Assembly (NCBI GenBank): GCA_027489135.1
Contig: JAIYAI010000222.1
Span: 1-5,023 of the forward strand
Origin: Acetobacteraceae bacterium
Lineage (GTDB): Bacteria > Pseudomonadota > Alphaproteobacteria > Acetobacterales > Acetobacteraceae
Length of the DNA: 5,023 nt
Reading direction: 5' to 3'
The translations under genes and the position numbers were made by a program. This document shows positions 1 through 5,023 of this stretch, piece by piece. A model generated the notes under the pieces. That model saw nothing but the letters and a program-made list of their open reading frames with translations. It was not told the DNA's origin and searched no databases. Numbering within the stretch: position 1 is the first letter of the stretch; every line of letters begins with the position of its first letter.

Positions 1-420
1 CAGCCGCCGTTCGGTGGTGCCCAGCCCCGCCGCCAGGTCCAGCAGCACCACGGGCCAGGTGAGCGCGGCGTCCTCGACCAGCGCGCGCATCCGGTCCAGC
101 AGGGCGGGATCGGCCACCAGCGCCCCGCCGGACCGGCCTGCCAGCACGGCGAAGCCCGCCGCGTGCCGGACCGCCGCCGCCGCCAGGGACGCCTGCCCGG
201 CGAGCACCGCATGCAGGTCCAGCGACACCTCCAGGCCGAGCTGCACGTCGATGTTGGCGAGGCCGTGATCCGCATCGACCAGGAGCACCGGCCCGGCGCC
301 GGCTTCCACCAGCGCCTGGGCGAGGCTGATCGACAGCCAGGTCTTGCCCACGCCCCCCTTTCCCGAAGCGATGGCGATCACCCGACCCCGCGTGGTGCCC
401 ATGCGTCCCTGCTCCGTCAT
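1..420 (-). CDS. flhG: MinD/ParA-family ATPase, FlhG/FleN-like (3' partial)
   Basis: FlhG/FleN is a MinD-like ATPase that limits flagellar number, usually together with FlhF. The frame reads without a stop from 420 to the left edge, giving 140 codons, about half of a typical 260-300-residue protein. The deviant Walker A motif KGGVGKT lies at 21-27 in IAIASGKGGVGKTWLSISLA, with both the signature Lys21 and the P-loop Lys26. VDADHGLANIDVQLGL (48-63) holds the A' motif with Asp49 and Asp51, and GLANxDxQLGL is typical of FlhG-type MinD proteins. VLLDLAAGLG (125-134) is the Walker B region with Asp128. The C-terminal membrane-targeting helix, if present, lies outside the window. The first ATG overlaps the flhF stop (ATGA, 420-417). 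A second in-frame ATG at 402 has a better ribosome-binding sequence, so the product may start six residues later. The symbol rests on the family motifs and on its place directly after flhF; a general ParA-like protein is the alternative. Confidence 0.88.
   Translation of the reverse strand, partial: MTEQGRMGTTRGRVIAIASGKGGVGKTWLSISLAQALVEAGAGPVLLVDADHGLANIDVQLGLEVSLDLHAVLAGQASLAAAAVRHAAGFAVLAGRSGGALVADPALLDRMRALVEDAALTWPVVLLDLAAGLGTTERRL
406..415 (-). promoter_or_regulatory. Candidate ribosome-binding site for the internal flhG start at 402
   Basis: The minus strand reads GGAGCAGGGA (415-406), followed by CGC and an ATG at 402. GGAG sits nine bases and AGGGA three bases from that ATG. No comparable sequence precedes the ATG at 420. 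This favours 402 as a start, while the ATGA overlap at 420-417 favours re-initiation straight from flhF. The sequence alone does not settle it. Confidence 0.4.
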
Positions 421-1376
421 GCGGCCGCCGCCATCGGGCTGCCGGCCTGCAAACGCCCGGCGAGCCAGTCCGGCGTCAGCGCCGTCAGCCCCTCCACCAC
501 GCCCGGCCCCGTGCCCGCATCGGACAGGATCAGGCCCGCCGCCTCCGCCGCCGCCAGCACGCCGCCGAGACGCCGCGCCTGATCGAGCCGGGTCGGCAGC
601 AGGTGGCGGGCGCCCAGCAGCTTGAAGCCGCGGGCGAGATCGGCGGCCTCCGCCGGGTCCAGGCCCGCCGGCAGCACCAGCACAACCTCCGCCTCGACCG
701 CCCGCACCAGGGCGAGGAGGGCACGGGCCTGGTCCGGAGCGAAGGGGTCGCAGCCCTCCGTGTCGATCAGCACGGGCTGGCCCGGGGTCGCATGGGCGCG
801 GGTGCGGTCCAGCGCCACGGGCGTCTCCGCCAGCGCCAGCATCAGGCCCATCAGCCGGGTATAGGCGGCGATCTGCGCCGTGGCGCCGGCCCGCGCCTGG
901 TCGGTGGTGACGATCAGCGGCGGCGTGCCGGCCCAGAGCAGCCGCGCGGCGAGCTTGGCGCAGCTCAGCGTCTTGCCGGCACCCGGCGGTCCGGCAAGCA
1001 GCAGCGGCCGCGGCGCGCCGGCTGGCAGCGGGCCGAAGGCGAGGCGGCCGGCGAGTCGCGAGGCGAGGTCCCCGGGACCATCGAGCGCGGCGGCGAGGCC
1101 GGGCGGCAGGTTGTGGCGGGCGACGCCGGCAGGCGCCGGGCGCGGCCGTTCCGGCAGGGGCTGGGCCGGGGGCGGGATCAGGATCGGCTCCCCGAACGGT
1201 TCCCCCAGCGCTCCTCCCACCGGCAGGGCGGGCAGATCGGGGTCCTGCGCCGCCGTCACCTCGACCCCGCCGGTGACCCGCCGGCTGCCGAGGATGACGG
1301 CATCGGGCCCGAGCGCCGCGCGCACATCGGCCATGGCCTCCGCCATGCGCGATGCCCTGAACACGCGCAGCTTCAT
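417..1376 (-). CDS. flhF: FlhF-like SRP-family GTPase, divergent nucleotide-binding motifs
   Basis: FlhF proteins are SRP-type GTPases that recruit early flagellar parts to the assembly site at the membrane. This product has 319 residues, shorter than typical FlhF (about 360-430 or more). The N-terminus (1-42) has the family look: MKLRVF, then GPDAVIL at 23-29 and a GGVEV turn. A Pro-rich linker (about 45-117) precedes the G domain: P-loop GPPGAGKT (129-136) followed by LSCAKLAARLL, TTDQARAGA (157-165, matching the TTDxYRxGA element), DTEG (205-208) where DTAG is usual, and TRLDQ (262-266) where TKxDE is usual, then RRLGG and a C-terminal helix. The ATG at 1376 is chosen because the family N-terminus begins there. 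The frame stays open upstream to 1505, but that extension lies inside flhA and looks unlike protein of this family. The gene starts 28 bases after flhA, and its TGA overlaps the next gene's candidate ATG. It is clearly FlhF-related; whether it hydrolyses GTP normally is uncertain. Confidence 0.88.
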   Translation of the reverse strand: MKLRVFRASRMAEAMADVRAALGPDAVILGSRRVTGGVEVTAAQDPDLPALPVGGALGEPFGEPILIPPPAQPLPERPRPAPAGVARHNLPPGLAAALDGPGDLASRLAGRLAFGPLPAGAPRPLLLAGPPGAGKTLSCAKLAARLLWAGTPPLIVTTDQARAGATAQIAAYTRLMGLMLALAETPVALDRTRAHATPGQPVLIDTEGCDPFAPDQARALLALVRAVEAEVVLVLPAGLDPAEAADLARGFKLLGARHLLPTRLDQARRLGGVLAAAEAAGLILSDAGTGPGVVEGLTALTPDWLAGRLQAGSPMAAAA

Positions 1377-1377
1377 G

Positions 1378-1403
1378 GCGCGCCTGTCCGGGAACCGGCG
1401 CGC
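1378..1403 (-). promoter_or_regulatory. GC-only stem-loop filling the flhA-flhF gap
   Basis: In the minus-strand transcript the gap between the flhA TGA and the flhF ATG contains GCGCGCC (1403-1397) and its exact reverse complement GGCGCGC (1384-1378). They can form a 7-base-pair all-GC stem with a 12-base loop, ending one base before the flhF ATG. The only Shine-Dalgarno-like bases (GGA, 1389-1387) sit in the loop. There is no U-run after it, so it is not an intrinsic terminator. A role in limiting flhF translation is inference. Confidence 0.4.
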
Positions 1404-1404
1404 G

Positions 1405-3486
1405 TCACAGGCTGGCCACCGTGCGGATGCGTGCCCGCGGGTGGATCTCAGCCTGGGCAAGCACGGTCGTTGCCGGGCGGAAGCGTTCCACGATGGCGCG
1501 GACATGCCCGCGGATCGGGCCGGAGCAGACCAGCGCCGGCGCCTCCCCCGCCGCGGCGGCGGCGTCGAAGACCTCTCGCACGCGCTGCATGAAGGCGGTC
1601 AGCCGCGACGGCGCCATGGCAAGCTGCCGATCCTCCGGCGGGCCGACGAGGCTTTCGGCGAATTCCTGCTCCCACTCGGCCGACAGGGTGACCAGCGGCA
1701 CGTAGCCCTGCACGCCGCGCGCCGCGTCCGAGAGTTGTCGGGCCAGCCGCGCGCGCACCATGGCCAGCACCGCCGGCAGGCCGCGCTGCTGGGCACCCGC
1801 GGCATAGGCCTCCTGCACCCCTTCCAGGATGGTCGGCATGTCGCGGATGGAGACGCGCTCGGCCAGCAGGGCCTGCAGCAGCCGCTGCACCCCGGCGACG
1901 CCGACCGGCGCGGGGACCAGGTCTGCCACCAGCTTCTGGTGCTCCTTCGGCAGGTCCTCGAGCAGCTTCTGCGTTTCCGCGTAGGACAGCAGGTCAGGCA
2001 TGTGCTCCCGCACCGTCTCGGTCAGGTGGGTCGCCAGCACGCCCGCGGCGTCGACCACCGTGCAGCCGCGCGCCAGCGCCTCCTCGCGCAGTGCTTCCGC
2101 GATCCAGAGGGCAGGCAGGCCGAAGCTGGGTTCGGTGGTGCGCTCCCCGGCCATGGCGGGGACGCCGCCGGCGGGATCGATGGCGAGGTGCATGGGCGGG
2201 CGGAGCTGGCCGCGCCCGGCCTCGATCTCCTTCACGCGCAGCACGTAGGTGTCGGGCGGCAGCTCCATGTTGTCCTGCACCCGCACGCTGGGCAGGACGA
2301 AGCCCATCTCCTGCGCCAGGGTCCGCCGCAGGCCGCGGATCTGCTCGGTCAGCCGCGGCGCGTCCCCGGCGGCCAGCGACAGCAGCCCGTAGCCGAGCTC
2401 GATCCGCAGCAGGTCCATGCGCAGGGTGTCGGCGATCGGTGGCTCCCCAGGCGGGGGCGGGGCGGCGTCCTCCGGCGTCGGGCCGGCGGCGCGGCGTTCG
2501 GCGGCGTGCCCGCGCCAGGCGATCCAGCCGGCGCCGCCCGCCAGCGCGAGGAAGGGCAGGAGCGGCATGCCCGGCAGCAGGCCGAGAAAGCCCGCCGCGC
2601 CGGAGGTGAGCGCCATCGCCTTCCAGCCGCCGCCGAGCTGCCGGGCCATCGCCTCGTCGGCGCGATCCTCCCCGGCGGCCTTGGTGACGACGATGCCGGC
2701 CGCGACCGAGACCAGCAGCGCCGGGATCTGGCTGACGAGACCATCGCCGACGGTCAGCGTGGCGAAGGTGGTCGCGGCGTCGGCGACGCCCATGCCGTGC
2801 CGCAGCAGCCCGATCGCCATGCCACCGACGAGGTTGATCGCGGTGATGATCAGCCCTGCGATGGCGTCGCCGCGCACGAACTTCGCCGCGCCGTCCATGG
2901 CGCCGTGGAAGGCGCTCTCCTCCTCGAGCTCGCGGCGCCGCTTTCGGGCTTCCGTCTCGTCGATCAGGCCGGCGGAGAGATCGGCGTCGATCGCCATCTG
3001 CTTGCCCGGCATGGCGTCCAGGCTGAAGCGCGCCGCGACTTCCGCGATGCGGCCCGAGCCCTTGGTGACCACCATGAAGTTGATGATGAGGAGGATGGCG
3101 AAGACGATCAGCCCGACGACGACGTCGCCGCCCATGAGGAAGCCGCCGAAGGCCGCGACGACATGCCCCGCCGCTTCCGGCCCCTCATGCCCCGAGGTGA
3201 GGATGGTGCGGGTGGTGGCGACGTTGAGCGCGAGGCGCAGCAGCGTGGTCAGCAGGAGCACCTGCGGGAAGGCGGTGAAGTCGAGCGGCCGGCGCAGCAG
3301 CAACGCCACCATGAGCACCAGCACGCCGGCGGTGAGCGAGAGGGCAAGGAAGGCGTCCAGCAGCAGCGTCGGCAGCGGCACCACCAGCACCGCCATCAGC
3401 ACGACCACACCCAGCGCCAGGGCGACGTCGCCGCCCGGCGCGGCGCGGCGCAGCCATGCGGGCAGGGCGACGGCGCCGTCGTTCAT
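1405..3486 (-). CDS. flhA: Flagellar type III export gate protein FlhA
   Basis: Inner-membrane component of the flagellar type III export apparatus. Its nonameric cytoplasmic ring docks substrates and chaperones, and the membrane part couples export to the proton motive force. The product is 693 residues, the usual FlhA size. The N-terminal half is strongly hydrophobic, with about eight membrane segments (approximately 21-38, 41-63, 66-88, 110-138, 205-227, 240-268, 289-304, 306-325). The cytoplasmic loop between segments 4 and 5 carries the FHIPEP family signature at 146-169, including ARFSLDAMPGKQMAIDAD, and RLALNVATTRTIL lies at 84-96. Asp207 in KFVRGDAIAG matches the Asp that is important for export in Salmonella FlhA (Asp208, from memory). 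A Pro/Ala-rich linker (326-350) leads to the cytoplasmic domain (350-693), which has family stretches such as PEDRQLAMAP. The ATG lies one base after the flbD TGA (TGACATG) with no clear Shine-Dalgarno sequence, so translation is probably coupled to flbD. I see no truncation or missing key residue. Confidence 0.98.
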   Translation of the reverse strand: MNDGAVALPAWLRRAAPGGDVALALGVVVLMAVLVVPLPTLLLDAFLALSLTAGVLVLMVALLLRRPLDFTAFPQVLLLTTLLRLALNVATTRTILTSGHEGPEAAGHVVAAFGGFLMGGDVVVGLIVFAILLIINFMVVTKGSGRIAEVAARFSLDAMPGKQMAIDADLSAGLIDETEARKRRRELEEESAFHGAMDGAAKFVRGDAIAGLIITAINLVGGMAIGLLRHGMGVADAATTFATLTVGDGLVSQIPALLVSVAAGIVVTKAAGEDRADEAMARQLGGGWKAMALTSGAAGFLGLLPGMPLLPFLALAGGAGWIAWRGHAAERRAAGPTPEDAAPPPPGEPPIADTLRMDLLRIELGYGLLSLAAGDAPRLTEQIRGLRRTLAQEMGFVLPSVRVQDNMELPPDTYVLRVKEIEAGRGQLRPPMHLAIDPAGGVPAMAGERTTEPSFGLPALWIAEALREEALARGCTVVDAAGVLATHLTETVREHMPDLLSYAETQKLLEDLPKEHQKLVADLVPAPVGVAGVQRLLQALLAERVSIRDMPTILEGVQEAYAAGAQQRGLPAVLAMVRARLARQLSDAARGVQGYVPLVTLSAEWEQEFAESLVGPPEDRQLAMAPSRLTAFMQRVREVFDAAAAAGEAPALVCSGPIRGHVRAIVERFRPATTVLAQAEIHPRARIRTVASL

Positions 3487-3487
3487 G

Positions 3488-5023
3488 TCAGCGTGCCGTC
3501 GCCGCGGCGTAGCGGGCGAGCACCGCGACGGCCTGCAGCGGCGCCTCGGTCGGCATGCCCGGCTGCAGCCCCGGCATGGTGTGAAGCGGCGCGGCGGGTT
3601 GCTGGCCAGGGACGCTGTGAAGCAGCGCGCCCGGCTGCTGGCCGGCCGCGACCGGCACCGCGACGCCGCGGGCGCGGTATTCGTTAAGCTTGTTGCGCAG
3701 CGTGCGGATCGAGATGCCGAGGATTTCCGCCGCGCGGGTGCGGTTGCCGAGGCAATGGGTCAGTGTCTCGAGGATCAGGGCGCGTTCGACATCCTCGACA
3801 CGCTGGCCGACCAGCGGCGCGACGTCGCGGGCGGGCCCCATGGCGACAGAGAGCGGCGCAGGGACGGGCCCCCCGGCGAACGGCAACGGGGCAGGGGCGG
3901 GCAGGTGTTCCGACGCCGGGGCGGCCACTGCGGCGACCGGCGTCAACTCGATCGCCGCGGCGTCGATCACCGGCCCCGTCGCCAGCAGCACCGCGCGATG
4001 CAGCGTGTTCTCCAGCTCCCGCACGTTGCCGGGCCAGGGGTGCGTCGCCAGCACGGCCAGGGCCGAAGGGGCCAGCGTGGCTGCCGGCAGCCCGTTCGCG
4101 TCGGCGAAGCGGCGGGCGAAATGCTCGGCCAGCGGGGCGATGTCCGCGGGCCGCTCCCGCAGCGGCGGGATGCGCAGGGTCACGACGTTGAGGCGGAACC
4201 AGAGGTCCTCCCGGAACCGCCCCGCCCGCACCTCGGCGGCAAGGTCGCGATTGGTCGCGGCGAGCAGCCGGACATCGACCTTGACGGGGTGCGCCCCACC
4301 GAGGCGGTCCACCTCACGCTCCTGGATCACGCGCAGCAGCTTGGCCTGCAGGCGCGGGTCCATCTCGCCGATCTCGTCGAGCAGCAGCGTGCCGCCCTCG
4401 GCCTGCTCGAACTTGCCCTTGCGCGCGGCCACCGCGCCGCTGAAGGCGCCCTTCTCATGGCCGAAAAGCTCGGACTCCAGCAGGGTCTCGGGCAGGGCGG
4501 CGCAGTTCAGCGCGACGAAGGGCCCGCGGGCGCGGCGCGAGGCGGCGTGGATGTGCCGCGCCAGCACCTCCTTGCCGGTGCCGCTTTCGCCGGTGATCAG
4601 CAGGCTGGCCTCAGCCCGCGCGAGCTGTTCGGCGCGGGCCAATTGCTCGGCGCGGCTGAGCAGCGCGCGCATCACCGGGTCCCGGCAGACGGGCGCGTCC
4701 TGCGCGGCCGTCACCGCCTCCAGCATGGCGGCGATGAGCTCCGCCTCGGGCGGCAGGGGCAGGAATTCGCGCGCGCCGGCGCGGATGGCGCGCAGCACCG
4801 CATCGGCATCCGCATTGCGCCCGCAGGCGATGAGCGGGGTGGCGATGCGCTCTTCCGCCAGGCGTTCCAGCAGCCAGGGCAGGTCATGCGCGGCATCCGC
4901 GAGGATGAGATCCGCCCCCGCGCCACGTAGCCGCTCCAGCCCCGCCGTCACACCCTCCACCTGCGTCAGCTGCGCGCCGCGCGCGGAGGCGATGCGCGCC
5001 GCATGCCCCAGCTCGCCCGAAAG
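3488..5023 (-). CDS. flbD: FlbD-type sigma-54-dependent flagellar transcription activator (5' partial)
   Basis: NtrC-family enhancer-binding protein that drives sigma-54 RNA polymerase at late flagellar promoters. The frame is open to the window edge, giving 511 visible residues (numbered from the edge). A GTG at 4960 is a possible start, but the 21 codons upstream of it still match the FlbD N-terminus as I recall it from Caulobacter, so I call the gene truncated by the window with roughly 8-10 residues missing. Order: degenerate receiver-like domain (about 1-105; Asp at 43, but the C-terminal receiver Lys is replaced in FLPLPP); AAA+ domain with Walker A GESGTGKE (145-152), sigma-54 loop GAFSGA (192-197), Walker B TLLLDEI (212-218), ATNRD (256-260), FREDLWFRLNV (270-280) and PWPGNVRELEN (sensor II); Pro/Ala-rich linker; Fis-type helix-turn-helix (about 428-449). 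A tail of about 62 residues follows, longer than the short tail I recall for Caulobacter FlbD. In Caulobacter, FlbD is controlled by FliX; no FliX gene is visible here. The stop lies one base before flhA. Confidence 0.93.
   Translation of the reverse strand, partial: LSGELGHAARIASARGAQLTQVEGVTAGLERLRGAGADLILADAAHDLPWLLERLAEERIATPLIACGRNADADAVLRAIRAGAREFLPLPPEAELIAAMLEAVTAAQDAPVCRDPVMRALLSRAEQLARAEQLARAEASLLITGESGTGKEVLARHIHAASRRARGPFVALNCAALPETLLESELFGHEKGAFSGAVAARKGKFEQAEGGTLLLDEIGEMDPRLQAKLLRVIQEREVDRLGGAHPVKVDVRLLAATNRDLAAEVRAGRFREDLWFRLNVVTLRIPPLRERPADIAPLAEHFARRFADANGLPAATLAPSALAVLATHPWPGNVRELENTLHRAVLLATGPVIDAAAIELTPVAAVAAPASEHLPAPAPLPFAGGPVPAPLSVAMGPARDVAPLVGQRVEDVERALILETLTHCLGNRTRAAEILGISIRTLRNKLNEYRARGVAVPVAAGQQPGALLHSVPGQQPAAPLHTMPGLQPGMPTEAPLQAVAVLARYAAATAR
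3539..3646 (-). repeat. Degenerate 12-residue (36-bp) tandem repeat in the FlbD tail
   Basis: After the helix-turn-helix, FlbD carries three consecutive 12-residue units: AGQQPGALLHSV, PGQQPAAPLHTM and PGLQPGMPTEAP. The first two share GQQP and the LH pair at the same offsets; the third keeps only PGxQPG. The coding DNA shows matching 36-base units that have diverged, so this is an in-frame tandem expansion in a Gln/Pro/Gly-rich, probably disordered tail. No function is known to me. Confidence 0.6.
4616..4651 (-). repeat. Exact six-residue tandem duplication in FlbD (18-bp units)
   Basis: The linker between the receiver-like domain and the AAA+ domain contains AEQLAR twice in a row, then AE. 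The protein copies are identical, but the 18-base DNA copies differ at six positions, all synonymous, including TTG versus CTC for Leu. The duplication is therefore not recent, or the peptide is under selection. Compared with Caulobacter FlbD as I recall it, this linker is longer by just this amount. Confidence 0.6.

Noticed and set aside
1378..1403. Intrinsic terminator between flhA and flhF
   Set aside because: The stem is followed by the flhF ATG rather than a U-run, and flhF belongs functionally to the same operon.
1377..1505. A 43-codon N-terminal extension of flhF
   Set aside because: It lies mostly within the end of flhA in another frame and has composition unlike FlhF, whose typical N-terminus MKLRVF begins exactly at the ATG at 1376.
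163..1592. Plus-strand open frames at 163-582 and 603-1592
   Set aside because: Both are antisense to flhF and/or the flhG-like gene, are Arg/Gln/Gly-rich and carry no domain signature.
880..3687. A 935-codon open frame on the plus strand
   Set aside because: It lies antisense to flhA and most of flhF. Its product is Arg/Gly/His/Gln-rich low-complexity sequence without motifs, as expected from a complementary frame of very GC-rich coding DNA, where stop codons are rare.
2417..4930. An 837-codon open frame on the plus strand
   Set aside because: It lies antisense to flbD and half of flhA, shows no recognisable domain and overlaps other open frames. The minus-strand proteins here are unmistakable families with intact motifs.
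3488..4960. GTG at 4960 as the flbD start
   Set aside because: The 21 in-frame codons upstream, up to the window edge, still match the FlbD family N-terminus (for example SGEL and ARGAQL), so the true start is outside the window.

Overview
The window is a compact, fully coding stretch of a flagellar operon from a very GC-rich bacterium, about 70% GC or more by eye. All genes lie on the minus strand, so the operon reads from position 5023 down to position 1. The order in transcription is flbD (sigma-54 activator, 5' end cut by the window), flhA (export gate), flhF (SRP-type GTPase, divergent), flhG/fleN-like (MinD/ParA ATPase, 3' end cut by the window). FlbD is a regulator type known from Alphaproteobacteria, and flbD followed by flhA is the order I recall from Caulobacter. 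The added flhF and flhG genes, together with the high GC, point to the Rhodospirillales/Acetobacteraceae side of the class. That placement is an inference from gene type and order, not from a search.

Layout: 5023-3488 holds flbD. Its reading frame runs open to the right edge, and comparison with the family as I remember it suggests only about 8-10 N-terminal residues are missing. One base separates its TGA from the flhA ATG at 3486. flhA runs to 1405. A 28-base gap that can fold into an all-GC hairpin leads to flhF (1376-417). The flhF stop overlaps a candidate ATG of the last gene in an ATGA, and that gene runs off the left edge with about 140 residues visible. There is no intergenic stretch longer than 28 bases, and I see no RNA gene, mobile element, CRISPR array, intrinsic terminator or convincing promoter.

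The genes cover three jobs in flagellum assembly. FlbD switches on sigma-54-dependent late flagellar genes. FlhA is the membrane gate and chaperone-substrate docking platform of the flagellar type III export apparatus. The FlhF/FlhG pair normally sets where and how many flagella are built. The tight spacing suggests a single transcript with translational coupling.

I do not see a previously undescribed system here. The points worth a second look are changes within known families: an FlhF with altered GTPase motifs, a FlbD with GAFSGA instead of GAFTGA plus an exact six-residue duplication and a repetitive C-terminal tail, and the hairpin in front of flhF.
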